This document shows positions 23,207-32,953 of a stretch of DNA of 64,000 bases, in pieces. How positions within the stretch are numbered: the first letter of the stretch is position 1; every line of letters starts with the position of its first letter. The position numbers were made by a program, and so were the translations under genes. A model generated the notes under the pieces. It had not been told where the DNA came from. It searched no databases and saw only the letters and a program-made list of their open reading frames with translations. Origin of the DNA: CAG-791 sp963629395 (lineage in GTDB: Bacteria; Bacillota; Clostridia; Lachnospirales; Lachnospiraceae); NCBI GenBank assembly GCA_963629395.1, contig CAVGIV010000004.1, forward strand, positions 1 through 64,000, in the 5' to 3' direction.

Positions 23207-24877
23207 GTGGCAGGTTCCAGAAAGCTTCGCAAATTTGATATCGGTCTTACCTCGGTGCTTTTGCAGCCTGTGGTTCTTTGTGTTTTATCCGTTTTGGTTT
23301 CATTGTTCCTCGGCAGCAGTGTGATGTTTTATGCCGGGATTCCATTTCTTCTCCTGGCGGCAGCCTCCGTTGGCAGCTTTGTCGGCGTTGGCGGCTTTGT
23401 TGCGCGTCAGATAGAAAAGCGCCTGCAGCGCCGCAGGTACGCGGATGCTGCCGCGGTTTTTTATGCCTCCCTGAAGGTGCTTTTATTCACCTGTCTCGGA
23501 GGCTTTCTTCTGTGCTGGGGAGGAACGTTTCTTCTTAACAATGCTTTATCGGCAGCGGTCGTGCGCATGTTCCTTCCGGCTTTGTTTCTGTATCCTTTTT
23601 TGGGGCTTCTTCAGGGTCTTCTTATGGGAGGCGGGACGCAAAGGTCAAAGCGCCTTGCTGCGCTCATGCCCTGGGCCCTGACCATCGGGAGCTTTACGGC
23701 CGGCGGCATATTGTCCATCACCGGCTATAACAGAGGCATAAAGGTCGGTGCACTTCTTCGCAACGATTCCATGTGCTACATCTATGCCGCCTGTGGCATG
23801 GCAGCCGGTGCTTCTATTATTGTCTGCGCGGTATTGGTGCTGGGGGCTGTTGCCGGCTTTCTATCCCTTCGCTCTCTGCAGCGAAGTTACCGTTTTCGTC
23901 AGGATGACCTGTTTCGCACTGACAAAAGAGAGAGTGCAGCAGAGCTTTTTTCCTATTGTCTTCGCCACCTTACCCTGGCGCTTTCCATGCCGGTGTTCCC
24001 GGCGGCAGCGGTCCTTATAGGAGTACGCCTTTGGATGAGCTCACAGGGAGTTCGTTCCAATACGCTGGCATCGTTTTGGGGCGGCTTTATCGGAATCGGA
24101 CTTCCGGCTTGCGTAGGGCTTGCCTTTCTTGCGGCAATGCCGTTCACTGCGCTTGCCATGCAGGTTGTACGCACATGGCAGTCCGGGAAAAAGAAAGCCA
24201 TGCGCATGCGGCTTGCCCTGCTGCTGCGGCTCTCGGGCTATGTTGGCATTCCGATGTCTGCTTTTGTTTTTGCTGCAGCGAAGGAAATTACGGCCATGTT
24301 CCATGCGCTGACGTTTAAGGCAGAGGAATCGGCCATTTTATCGCTGAAATCCGGAAGCTTTCTGATTTTCCTCCTGCAGACAATTATTCTGGTGCTGATT
24401 GTGTACTGGAACTGCAATGGCAGGAGGATGATCTTCCTGGCCGGATGCATTTCATTTTTTGCTGCGATTGTTCTGCAGGTTCTTTTGCACCTGTTCGGCG
24501 TTGGCATAACAATGAATATGTGGCCGCTGGATGTCATGGCTGCTGTATTTTTGACTGCGCTGTACATTGGCGGACATTCCCTGTTCGGCAGGCTGGATTC
24601 GACCTTCTGGTATGACGATCTGCTGATCGCTGCGTGTGCAGGAATTTCCGCGATTCCCCTGATTCTTCTCAACGATTATCTGATTCTGGTCATGCCGGCA
24701 GCGGTTGCTTTTGTGCTGATGCTGGCTGTGTACTGGACCCTTTTTGTCGTGCTCAGCATCCTTCTTCATGCGGCGGATCTGCTCAATATGCACCGGATTC
24801 CTTTGGGCAAATGGATTTATGATATCGCGGTGATTCTGGGCTATGCGGATTCGGAAGAGGACGAAGAGGATGAGTAG
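23207..24877 (+). CDS. MOP-superfamily multidrug/oligosaccharidyl-lipid flippase-like membrane protein
   Basis: The 556-residue product has about 12-14 membrane segments spread along its length and an acidic C-terminal tail (SEEDEEDE). The pattern resembles SpoVB/MurJ-type polysaccharide flippases. No unique catalytic motif is visible, so the substrate (lipid II or another lipid-linked glycan) is unknown. It starts at a GTG 5 nt after ybeY, within the phoH-ybeY operon. Confidence 0.7.
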   Translation: MAGSRKLRKFDIGLTSVLLQPVVLCVLSVLVSLFLGSSVMFYAGIPFLLLAAASVGSFVGVGGFVARQIEKRLQRRRYADAAAVFYASLKVLLFTCLGGFLLCWGGTFLLNNALSAAVVRMFLPALFLYPFLGLLQGLLMGGGTQRSKRLAALMPWALTIGSFTAGGILSITGYNRGIKVGALLRNDSMCYIYAACGMAAGASIIVCAVLVLGAVAGFLSLRSLQRSYRFRQDDLFRTDKRESAAELFSYCLRHLTLALSMPVFPAAAVLIGVRLWMSSQGVRSNTLASFWGGFIGIGLPACVGLAFLAAMPFTALAMQVVRTWQSGKKKAMRMRLALLLRLSGYVGIPMSAFVFAAAKEITAMFHALTFKAEESAILSLKSGSFLIFLLQTIILVLIVYWNCNGRRMIFLAGCISFFAAIVLQVLLHLFGVGITMNMWPLDVMAAVFLTALYIGGHSLFGRLDSTFWYDDLLIAACAGISAIPLILLNDYLILVMPAAVAFVLMLAVYWTLFVVLSILLHAADLLNMHRIPLGKWIYDIAVILGYADSEEDEEDE

Positions 24878-26285
24878 AGGACAGACGGGACATCCTGATT
24901 GCAGCGAGCAGCCTTTAAAATCCTGCTCGCTCCTTGTTATCGGCGGCGGAATGGCAGGGCTTACGGCTGCGATCTATGCAGGGCTATCGTGGGAAGGCAG
25001 AAAGCCGCTGGACATTGTCCTTCTGGATGCGAACAAGGAGCCGGGGAAAAAGCTCCTTGTGACCGGAAACGGGCGCTGCAACATCACGAATCTGCTGCAG
25101 AATGCGGACTGTTATCGCAGCAGTGCCGGTAATGCTCTCAAGGACTTTGTCTTCGCCGATTGTGCTTCCTGGCCGGAGCAATTGCTGACGTTCCTACGCA
25201 GCGAGCTTGGCGTTTTGACACATGAGAGGCAGGGGTATGTCTATCCCCGCAGTGATCAGGCAGCGACCGTTCAAAAGGCGCTCCTTCAAAAGGCAGAGGC
25301 CCTTGGAGTTCAAATTCTGTCCGGCGTGCGGGCAACCTCGGTTTCTATGTGCCCGGATGGAAACGGCTGCAGGCAGTTTCTGGTTACCGCGTCAGGGCTT
25401 CCTTCCGGAACGTCCGTTCGGGCGGCTTCGGTCATTCTGGCAACGGGCGGCATGGTCTCCGGAGCGTACGGGTGCGTCGGAGATGGGTACCGGCTTGCCC
25501 AGTCGCTTGGACATCCGGTGACCAAACGGTTTCCGGCACTTTGCATGCTGCTCTCAAAGGATCCCGGCCTGCAGCGCCTTTCAGGCGTGCGTACGACAGG
25601 AGAGATTCGCCTGTATTCTGACAGGGAGCAGCTCGCATCGAGCAGAGGCGAGCTGCAGTTTACTGCAGAGGGGATCAGCGGGATTCCGACCTTTCAGGTA
25701 TCCAGATATGCTGCCGGGGCGGATGCAGAGCACCCTGTGACGGCAGTCATTGATTTCCTTCCGGAGCTCTTAGATGCCGAGTGGGATCAGATCTGCAGGC
25801 AGCGACTGGAAAAGGCCTATAAAGAGATTTCTGATGTGAAGCAGTGCATTTTGGAAGGTCGGTCCATACGCGGGACATCTGTGCTGCAGGATTTTCTGTT
25901 GGGCCTCGTGCCGGATAAGACAGCGGCGTTTCTGATTGAGCGCTGCGGCGAGGTTCCGGAACGAAAGCTCTATAAGCTGCCGCATCCGCAGCGAACACTG
26001 CAGATGCTTCTCGACCTGGTGCGGCATACCGAGTTCGCTGTTACCGGGACACCCGGCTTTGAAAAAGCACAGGTGACAGCCGGCGGCGTTTCCCTTTCCG
26101 GCATAGATGCCGGTATGGAATCCGAAAAGGTTCCCGGACTGTACATGGCCGGTGAGCTTTTGGATGTTGACGGAATCTGCGGCGGCTATAACCTTACCTT
26201 TGCCTTCCATTCCGGATCGGCTGCAGGGAAAAGTGCAGCAAGACGCCTGATGAAGGAGAACGGAGACAACAATTGCTCGAATTAA
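24870..26285 (+). CDS. HI0933/BaiN-like NAD(P)/FAD-dependent oxidoreductase
   Basis: The product of 471 residues begins its Rossmann fold with LLVIGGGMAGLTAAIYAG. It has the family segments EPGKKLLVTGNGRCNITN and, at the C-terminus, PGLYMAGELLDVDGICGGYN. Members of this flavoprotein family (YhiN, BaiN) are mostly uncharacterised; BaiN acts in bile-acid reduction, but that cannot be assumed here. The ATG at 24870 follows AAGAGG and overlaps the upstream gene by 8 nt. It is directly followed by another flavoprotein. Confidence 0.88.
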   Translation: MSRGQTGHPDCSEQPLKSCSLLVIGGGMAGLTAAIYAGLSWEGRKPLDIVLLDANKEPGKKLLVTGNGRCNITNLLQNADCYRSSAGNALKDFVFADCASWPEQLLTFLRSELGVLTHERQGYVYPRSDQAATVQKALLQKAEALGVQILSGVRATSVSMCPDGNGCRQFLVTASGLPSGTSVRAASVILATGGMVSGAYGCVGDGYRLAQSLGHPVTKRFPALCMLLSKDPGLQRLSGVRTTGEIRLYSDREQLASSRGELQFTAEGISGIPTFQVSRYAAGADAEHPVTAVIDFLPELLDAEWDQICRQRLEKAYKEISDVKQCILEGRSIRGTSVLQDFLLGLVPDKTAAFLIERCGEVPERKLYKLPHPQRTLQMLLDLVRHTEFAVTGTPGFEKAQVTAGGVSLSGIDAGMESEKVPGLYMAGELLDVDGICGGYNLTFAFHSGSAAGKSAARRLMKENGDNNCSN

Positions 26286-27925
26286 GTCAAGTAAAGCTTC
26301 CTTGCGGCACCGACCGTGGAATGCTGGAGAGTAAAATACGAAAACAGCTTCGCCTTCCGGCGGGTGCAGAGATGACATACCGCATCACCCGCCATGCCGT
26401 TGACGCCAGAAAAAAGCCGGTCCTCTGGGATGTGTACACGGTGCAGATTCAGCTTTCCTTTCAAAAGGAGGAGGAACGGGTACTTGCAAGGGCCGGGAAG
26501 GCCGGAATTTCCCTTCGCAGAAAGGATCCGGTTATCTACCGGTTTCCGGCACCTTCTTTGGAAGGGCCGGTGCTCTGTCATCCTCCGGTTATTGTTGGGT
26601 TCGGACCAGCCGGTATTTTCGCCGGATTGATGCTGGCAAGAGCCGGCTACGCTCCGATCATACTCGAGCGCGGGCAGTGTATGGAGGAGCGCACCAGGAG
26701 CGTAGAGACCTTCTGGGCAAGCGGCGTTTTGGATCCGGATTCGAACATTCAGTTCGGCGAGGGAGGAGCCGGAACCTTTTCAGACGGCAAGCTTACATCG
26801 AATGTAACCGACAAGGCCGGGCGCGTGCAGGAGGTCATAGAGACCTTTATAAAGGCAGGAGCACCGGAGGATATTGCCTATGAACAGATTCCGCATATAG
26901 GCACGGACCGGCTCCGTGAGGTGATCCGCACGCTTCGAGGTGAAATCTGCCGGCTGGGCGGCCAGATCCGGTTTGATACCTGTGTAACCGATCTTTTCAT
27001 TGAGGACGGGAGGCTGCAGGGGCTGTGGACAAGGACCCGCGGCGAGGAAAGCACTGCCTTTCTTCCGGCAGAAGCCGTCATTCTGGCTCCGGGCCACAGT
27101 GCAAGAGATACCATTCGGATGCTAAAACGCCGCAATGTCCCCATGGAAGCCAAAAATTTTGCGGTAGGCTTTCGCGTTTCACATCCGCAGCAGCTGATCA
27201 ACCAAAATCAATACGGCATTTCCGATCCGGAGGAGCTTTTCCGCCTTCATCTGACACCGGCCAGCTATAAGCTCACAGCAAGGGCCGCTGACGGCAGGGG
27301 CGTGTATTCCTTCTGTATGTGTCCGGGCGGATTTGTTGTGAATGCGTCCTCTGAACCAAAAAGACTTGCCGTAAACGGAATGAGCGACTATAAAAGAGAT
27401 GCGGAGCGCGCCAACAGCGCCATTGTCATGACAGTGGATCCGAAGGACTTTGGCGGATCGTCCGTTCTGGATGGACTTTCTTTTCAGGAGAAGCTGGAGG
27501 AGAGGGCCTACGCACTGGCCGGCGGCAGGGTGCCGGTCCAGCGTTTTTCCTCCTTCAGGGCCGGTCAGACAGATGCCGGCATTCCATCCTCAAAGGAGTT
27601 ATGCATCAAGGGCAGTGCTGCACCGGCACCGCTTCATACGCTCCTTCCGCCGGATCTGACAGAAGATTTCAAGGAGGGCATGCAGCAATTCGGACAGCGA
27701 ATGCCGGGATATGACGGGAGTGACTGCTATGTCATCGGTCTGGAATCGCGTACAAGCTCTCCGGTCCGCATCCTTCGGGGAGAGGACGGAGCATCCCGGG
27801 TAGCCGGCCTTTTCCCATGCGGCGAGGGTGCCGGATATGCCGGCGGCATCATGTCTGCCGCCGTCGACGGAATTCGTATGGCGGAGAAGGTGGCGCAGCA
27901 GTTTCGGCCAGCCACCATGAGGTGA
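26273..27925 (+). CDS. FAD-dependent oxidoreductase (COG2509-like)
   Basis: The 550-residue product has an N-terminal extension of about 100 residues, then a Rossmann motif VIVGFGPAGIFAGLMLARAG. The motif NIQFGEGGAGTFSDGKLTS and the C-terminal GLFPCGEGAGYAGGI are typical of this uncharacterised flavoprotein group. The start is a TTG overlapping the preceding gene by 13 nt, with GGAG upstream. The substrate is unknown. The pairing of two distinct flavoproteins suggests a shared but unknown redox job. Confidence 0.85.
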   Translation: MLELSQVKLPCGTDRGMLESKIRKQLRLPAGAEMTYRITRHAVDARKKPVLWDVYTVQIQLSFQKEEERVLARAGKAGISLRRKDPVIYRFPAPSLEGPVLCHPPVIVGFGPAGIFAGLMLARAGYAPIILERGQCMEERTRSVETFWASGVLDPDSNIQFGEGGAGTFSDGKLTSNVTDKAGRVQEVIETFIKAGAPEDIAYEQIPHIGTDRLREVIRTLRGEICRLGGQIRFDTCVTDLFIEDGRLQGLWTRTRGEESTAFLPAEAVILAPGHSARDTIRMLKRRNVPMEAKNFAVGFRVSHPQQLINQNQYGISDPEELFRLHLTPASYKLTARAADGRGVYSFCMCPGGFVVNASSEPKRLAVNGMSDYKRDAERANSAIVMTVDPKDFGGSSVLDGLSFQEKLEERAYALAGGRVPVQRFSSFRAGQTDAGIPSSKELCIKGSAAPAPLHTLLPPDLTEDFKEGMQQFGQRMPGYDGSDCYVIGLESRTSSPVRILRGEDGASRVAGLFPCGEGAGYAGGIMSAAVDGIRMAEKVAQQFRPATMR

Positions 27926-27930
27926 TTATC

Positions 27931-28845
27931 ATGCACTTTTGTCAGCAGATGTTTGTAGAAAACGATACGAGAAAACAGAATCTGGAATACCGCGCAGGTC
28001 TTAAAGACCGGAAGCGGATTGTGGTTAAAATCGGCTCGTCCTCGCTGATTCATCCTGAGACGGGACGACTGGACTATCACAGGATCGATCATCTTGCGGG
28101 AGAGCTTTCCGATCTGAAGAACCAGGGAAAGGATGTGATTCTGGTTACCTCCGGTGCAACGGCTGTCGGACGCGAGGTGCTGGGAGAGAGCCGGCAGATT
28201 CTTGCAAAGGACACCGGAAAAATGAGCCGCAAGCAGGCCTGCGCTTCGATTGGACAGGCACGCCTGATCATGATCTATCAGAAGTTCTTCGAAGAATACA
28301 ACCAGCTGACCGGGCAGGTTTTGATGACGAAAACAACCATCGTCAATCCATCCAGCAAGGAGAATCTGGAGGGCACCCTTCGCGAGCTTTTGGACCTGGG
28401 CGTCATTCCGATCGTCAATGAGAATGACGTTGTGGCAACGCTGGAATACCAGCTCGGCGACAACGACTCGCTTTCTGCAATGGTTGCATCCATTCTGCAG
28501 GCAGATCTTCTGATCCTGCTTTCCGATGTGGACGGATTGTATACCGATGATCCGCGGAGCAATCTGAAGGCATCCTTTATTGAATATGTGCCGCACCTTA
28601 CAGATGAAATCATGGGGATGGGGAAGGAATCGACCGGGAGCGGCGTTGGCACCGGCGGTATGAATACCAAGCTTCACGCTGCCAAAATGGCCACAGCCTC
28701 CGGGTGTGACATGGTTATCGCCAATACCAAAAACGGCGTCGGCATCATCGCAGATGTGATAAACGGCGTCAATGTCGGAACGCTCTTTTGTGCAGACAAG
28801 GATGCGTCCTTTGACCTGATTCAGTATGTGGAGGAAACCTATTAA
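27931..28845 (+). CDS. proB: Glutamate 5-kinase without PUA domain
   Basis: The 304-residue product has the amino-acid kinase fold, with RIVVKIGSSSL near residue 30, VTSGATAVGRE, and the substrate loop segment VGTGGMNTKLHAAKMA. It phosphorylates glutamate in the first step of proline synthesis. It ends just after the kinase domain, so the C-terminal PUA domain of E. coli-type ProB (about 367 residues) is missing. The first 25 residues are an unusual extension. The start at 27931 has GAGGTGAT upstream. proA is not adjacent. Confidence 0.93.
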   Translation: MHFCQQMFVENDTRKQNLEYRAGLKDRKRIVVKIGSSSLIHPETGRLDYHRIDHLAGELSDLKNQGKDVILVTSGATAVGREVLGESRQILAKDTGKMSRKQACASIGQARLIMIYQKFFEEYNQLTGQVLMTKTTIVNPSSKENLEGTLRELLDLGVIPIVNENDVVATLEYQLGDNDSLSAMVASILQADLLILLSDVDGLYTDDPRSNLKASFIEYVPHLTDEIMGMGKESTGSGVGTGGMNTKLHAAKMATASGCDMVIANTKNGVGIIADVINGVNVGTLFCADKDASFDLIQYVEETY

Positions 28846-29453
28846 TGATTACCAGCCAGATGGAATTCGACCAGGAAAAAAAGGACCTGCGCCGGAAAAT
28901 GAAACAGCTCCGGGATGAGATTCCGGAGGAATCGAGAAAAGAACAAAGCAAGACCATCACGAACATTATCCTGAATACGGCGCTGTATGAAAGTGCTGCA
29001 TTTATTCTGAGCTATGTATCCTTCGGCTCCGAGGTTGATACAACGGAGCTGATTGAGCATGCCATCCGGGACGGCAAAAAGGTATATGTTCCGAAGGTTC
29101 TGGGAAACGGCAGTATGGACTTTTTCCAGTGTGAAGACCTCTCGAGGCTCCGCCCCGGTGCCATGGGAATTCTGGAGCCGGAGACAGATCCGTGTGCCCT
29201 GTTCCCGTATACTACGCATATTTCACTGGATTCTGCAGAGAACTGCATGATCCTCGTTCCGGGACTGGCCTTTGACAAAAAGCTGGGCCGCCTTGGCTTC
29301 GGCGGGGGATACTATGACCGGTATCTGTCTCATTTCTGCAAAAAGATGGCGATCGGCATGGCCTATAATGAGCAGATGATTGACGAGGTTCCAATGGGAC
29401 AGGAGGATGTCCCGGTGGACCTTGTCGTTACGCCGGAGCGGGCGTATTTCTAA
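28845..29453 (+). CDS. 5-formyltetrahydrofolate cyclo-ligase
   Basis: The 202-residue product has the family signature LGFGGGYYDRYL near the C-terminus and a basic N-terminal helix (DLRRKMKQLRDEI). It converts 5-formyl-THF to 5,10-methenyl-THF with ATP and so feeds the FolD reaction. Its ATG overlaps the last base of the proB stop. Confidence 0.94.
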   Translation: MITSQMEFDQEKKDLRRKMKQLRDEIPEESRKEQSKTITNIILNTALYESAAFILSYVSFGSEVDTTELIEHAIRDGKKVYVPKVLGNGSMDFFQCEDLSRLRPGAMGILEPETDPCALFPYTTHISLDSAENCMILVPGLAFDKKLGRLGFGGGYYDRYLSHFCKKMAIGMAYNEQMIDEVPMGQEDVPVDLVVTPERAYF

Positions 29454-29517
29454 GAAACAAGAGATTTTGCCTGGCTCTGCTTCGTTCCGGTCTATACCTT
29501 ATAAGAGGAATTCTGTA

Positions 29518-30363
29518 ATGCTGAAAGAAACAACCAGTCGTAAATATGAGGCCCTCCGGGAGATCCTTGGACAGATGGGGAGTGTTGCCGTTGCCTTTTC
29601 CGGCGGGGTGGACTCCACGCTGCTGTTGACGGTGGCCGGTGACGTCCTTGGCGAAAGAGCCGTTGCCGTGACCGCCGCCTCGGAAACCTTTCCCTCGCGG
29701 GAAGCAAAGGAAGCGGCCGAGTTCTGCAGGGAGCACAGCATTCGTCAGATCGTTTTTGAATCCGGTGAAATTGACGTGCCCGGATACCGGGAGAACCCGG
29801 TAAACCGCTGTTATCTTTGCAAGCACTCCCTGTTCGAGGGAATTCTCAAACTTGCTAAGGAGAATGATCTTGCCTTTGTGGCAGAAGGCTCCAATACCGA
29901 TGACCTGGGAGATTTCCGTCCCGGAATGCTTGCCATAAAGGAGCTGGGAATTCGTTCACCTCTCCGTGAGGCAGGCCTTTGCAAGGACGAGATTCGGGAA
30001 ATCTCAAAGGAGCTGGGGCTCCCCACCTGGCGCAAGCAGTCTTATGCCTGTCTTGCATCCCGTTTTGTCTACGGAGAGACCATTTCCGAAGAAAAGCTTT
30101 CCATGGTAGACAAGGCAGAGGAGTTTCTCCTGGAGCTTGGCTTTCATCAGCTTCGGGTACGTATCCATGACAAGCTGGCGAGAATCGAGGTTATGCCGGA
30201 GGAGTTCGGTGCTCTTCTGGATAAGAGAGAGGCCATCACGGAGGCCTTTCGTTCCTATGGCTTTGCCTATGTCACAATGGATCTGCAGGGATATCGCACC
30301 GGCAGCATGAATGAAACGCTGGATACGAAAACGGTTGCCGCGGTGCTGAAAAAGGAACGCTGA
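29518..30363 (+). CDS. larE: ATP-dependent sacrificial sulfur transferase LarE
   Basis: The 281-residue product has the PP-loop motif AFSGGVDSTLLLTVA and the conserved cysteine region NRCYLCKHSLF. LarE gives up sulfur to build the nickel-pincer nucleotide cofactor of lactate racemase and related enzymes. The ATG at 29518 has AGAGGA upstream; the frame is open farther back but overlaps the preceding gene. larB follows 83 nt later. Confidence 0.93.
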   Translation: MLKETTSRKYEALREILGQMGSVAVAFSGGVDSTLLLTVAGDVLGERAVAVTAASETFPSREAKEAAEFCREHSIRQIVFESGEIDVPGYRENPVNRCYLCKHSLFEGILKLAKENDLAFVAEGSNTDDLGDFRPGMLAIKELGIRSPLREAGLCKDEIREISKELGLPTWRKQSYACLASRFVYGETISEEKLSMVDKAEEFLLELGFHQLRVRIHDKLARIEVMPEEFGALLDKREAITEAFRSYGFAYVTMDLQGYRTGSMNETLDTKTVAAVLKKER

Positions 30364-30446
30364 AGCAGCCATATGCCTATCTCACGCAGGCATCAACACA
30401 AATAGAAATCAGCCACAGGATAAGCAGCAGAAGGGGTGATACGGGA

Positions 30447-31250
30447 ATGACTTCCAGAGAGGTCCTCGAGAAGGTACAAAAAGGCGAGCTATCAGCCGAG
30501 GAGGCAGAGCGTTTTTTTCAGGAAAAGCCGTATGAGGTTCTGGGCGAAGAGGGGCATGGATACGCAAGGCTTGACCTTCATCGCCAGGCGCGTTCCGGTT
30601 ACCCGGAGGTTGTCTATTGCCCCGGCAAGGAGGATGCCTTCCTTCCGGACATTTTTAAAACGCTGTATGACAAAAACGGAAGAGTCATGGGTACCAGAGC
30701 AAACGCGCATCAGGCAGAGCTTGTGGCCGCTGTTTTGCCGGAGGCTGTCTATGACCCCATCTCCCGAATCATAAGTGCCACGGCGCAGGAGACAGACGCT
30801 GCAGATTCGCACAAAAGCCTTGGCTGCATCGCCGTTTGCTGCGGCGGAACCGCGGATATACCGGTGGCAGAGGAAGCGGCAAAAACCGCAGAATTTCTCG
30901 GGAATCATGTAGAGCGCTTCTACGATGTCGGTGTGAGCGGACTCCACCGGCTTTTGGCGCAGCTTCCGCAGCTTCGCCGCGCCAATGTGATTATTGCGGC
31001 GGCCGGTATGGAAGGGGCACTTGCCGGCGTTGTGGCCGGTCTTGTGGAAAATCCCGTCATTGCACTTCCGACCTCCGTCGGGTACGGTGCGAATCTGCAC
31101 GGAATCTCGGCGCTTTTGACGATGCTCAATTCCTGTGCAAACGGCATCACGGTTGTCAATATTGATAATGGCTACGGAGCCGGATATGTTGCTTCGCAGA
31201 TCAATCGCCTTGCCATAAAGGGCAATGAAAGGAGCAAATCAGATTCATGA
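30447..31250 (+). CDS. larB: Nickel pincer cofactor biosynthesis protein LarB
   Basis: The 267-residue product resembles LarB, a carboxylase of nicotinic acid adenine dinucleotide related to PurE. The C-terminal PurE-like part has AVCCGGTADIPVAEEA, AAGMEGALAGVVAGL and ALPTSVGYGA. It performs the first step in nickel-pincer cofactor synthesis. larC and larA are not seen nearby, although they often accompany larB and larE. The stop overlaps the next start by 4 nt. Confidence 0.93.
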   Translation: MTSREVLEKVQKGELSAEEAERFFQEKPYEVLGEEGHGYARLDLHRQARSGYPEVVYCPGKEDAFLPDIFKTLYDKNGRVMGTRANAHQAELVAAVLPEAVYDPISRIISATAQETDAADSHKSLGCIAVCCGGTADIPVAEEAAKTAEFLGNHVERFYDVGVSGLHRLLAQLPQLRRANVIIAAAGMEGALAGVVAGLVENPVIALPTSVGYGANLHGISALLTMLNSCANGITVVNIDNGYGAGYVASQINRLAIKGNERSKSDS

Positions 31251-31858
31251 AGCTGTATATCATTCGACACGGTGAAACATCCTGGAATGCCCGGCATCTG
31301 TTTCAGGGACAGGTGAATACCTCCTTGAATGAAAACGGTGAGGCACAGGCAAGAACCGCCAAAGAGCGGATCCGGCAGCTTGGAATTACCTTTGATGCAG
31401 TATATTCCAGTCCGATCGACCGGGCTGCCAGAACGGTGGAGATTATAACCGGACTTCCCCGCTCACAGTTTATTCTGGATGATCGCCTGATGGAAATGAA
31501 TTTCGGCTCTCTGGACGGAACCTCCTTTGACAAGGAATCACCTCTTGCAGGTCATCTGTTTGATCATCCGTCCGAGTATGTGGCCCCCGCCGGTGCGGAA
31601 ACCTTTGAAGAAATGAAGCAAAGGCTTTCCTCCTTTCTCGAGGATATGAAACAAACACGGCCGGGAGAAAGTGTTCTTGTGGGGTGTCACGGGTGCGCAA
31701 TGCGTGTTATTCTGGTGCTGCTTCACTATCTGGAGCTGGATGAAATCTGGAACCAGGGAATCGGCAACTGCAGCATCATTGAAGCAGAGCTTACAGAAGA
31801 AAATGACTTTGTCGTGCGCACCATCCACGAGACGCAGGACTGGTTCGGCAGCAAATAA
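31247..31858 (+). CDS. Histidine phosphatase family protein
   Basis: The 203-residue product starts with the catalytic RHGETSWN motif (about residues 6-13) and has the conserved VGCHGCAMR near the second catalytic His. It belongs to the phosphoglycerate mutase-like branch; substrates range from phosphosugars to alpha-ribazole phosphate and cannot be told here. It overlaps larB by 4 nt, so a link to nickel-pincer cofactor processing is possible but unproven. Confidence 0.9.
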   Translation: MKLYIIRHGETSWNARHLFQGQVNTSLNENGEAQARTAKERIRQLGITFDAVYSSPIDRAARTVEIITGLPRSQFILDDRLMEMNFGSLDGTSFDKESPLAGHLFDHPSEYVAPAGAETFEEMKQRLSSFLEDMKQTRPGESVLVGCHGCAMRVILVLLHYLELDEIWNQGIGNCSIIEAELTEENDFVVRTIHETQDWFGSK

Positions 31859-31876
31859 AGGGAAGGAGGAAAAAGT

Positions 31877-32950
31877 ATGTCGACATCCAAGTATGTTGCT
31901 TATGTTTCTGCATATACCACTGCAACCAAGGATAACTTCGGCATCCGCATATTTGATGTGGATATGAAGGAAGGATATTTTTATGAGAAGGATAAGGTGG
32001 AAATCACCAATTCCTCCTATGTAACCATTTCCCATAACCAGAAATTTCTGTATTCCATCACAGACTTCGGCGTAGAGGCCTATAAAATCGTCAGAGGCGG
32101 AGATCTTGAGTTTATCAATAAGGCATCCATCAACGGTATGCGCGGTTCGTATCTTTCGACCGATTATACGGATTCCTGGCTTTTTGTCGCAGGGTATCAT
32201 GACGGAAAGATCACGGTTCTTCGCCTGGATGCGGCAACCGGTGAAATCGGACAGATTACAGACGAGATCTTTCATAAGGGCATGGGCTCAGTAGCAGAGC
32301 GCAATTTCCGCCCGCATGTGCAATGCGTGAAAATGACGCGGGACAATAAATATCTTTGTGCCGCAGACCTTGGACTTGATCACACCAATGTCTACGCGTT
32401 CAATCCGGTTTCCGGCAAGATCAAGCAGGTGGATATCATTCACGGAGAGCTTGACTCTGCACCGCGGCACATTAAATTCTCCAAGGACGGACGTTTCCTG
32501 TACATTGTCAATGAAATGAAGTGCTCCATTGATGTATTCCGATATGAGGAGCATCATGGAGAGCCGGATTTCGAAAAGGTGCAGTCGGTTTCGACGCTGA
32601 ACAATTATCATGCATCGGATGCCGCAGCCTCGGCGCTCAATCTCTCGGAGGACTTTCATTATCTTGTTACCTCAAACGCCGGCGATAATTCCACTGCCAT
32701 TTTTTCCATCAACGAGAAAACCGGAGAGCTTTCCAAGATTCTGTGCCTTCCGGTTTCCGGCGATTATCCCAAGGACTGCGCACTGTTCCCGGACAACCGT
32801 CACCTGGTATCCTTGAATCATGAATCCAATACCATGACCTTCTTTACCTGTGATCTGAAAAAGGGACTGATTGTTATGAAGGGGAGGGAAATTCATGTAG
32901 ATAAGCCCAACTGCGTGATTTTCCATAAGCTGACGCAGGAGCAGGAGTAA
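31877..32950 (+). CDS. Lactonase-family beta-propeller protein (6-phosphogluconolactonase-like)
   Basis: The 357-residue product shows the repeated blade pattern of the YbhE/Pgl family, for example VTISHNQKFLYSITDFGVEA, HIKFSKDGRFLYIVNEM and DYPKDCALFPDNRHLVSLNH. The family includes 6-phosphogluconolactonases and muconate-type lactonases. Catalytic residues are not firmly recognisable, and no pentose-phosphate gene is adjacent. GGAGG precedes the ATG. Confidence 0.82.
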   Translation: MSTSKYVAYVSAYTTATKDNFGIRIFDVDMKEGYFYEKDKVEITNSSYVTISHNQKFLYSITDFGVEAYKIVRGGDLEFINKASINGMRGSYLSTDYTDSWLFVAGYHDGKITVLRLDAATGEIGQITDEIFHKGMGSVAERNFRPHVQCVKMTRDNKYLCAADLGLDHTNVYAFNPVSGKIKQVDIIHGELDSAPRHIKFSKDGRFLYIVNEMKCSIDVFRYEEHHGEPDFEKVQSVSTLNNYHASDAAASALNLSEDFHYLVTSNAGDNSTAIFSINEKTGELSKILCLPVSGDYPKDCALFPDNRHLVSLNHESNTMTFFTCDLKKGLIVMKGREIHVDKPNCVIFHKLTQEQE

Positions 32951-32953
32951 ATT

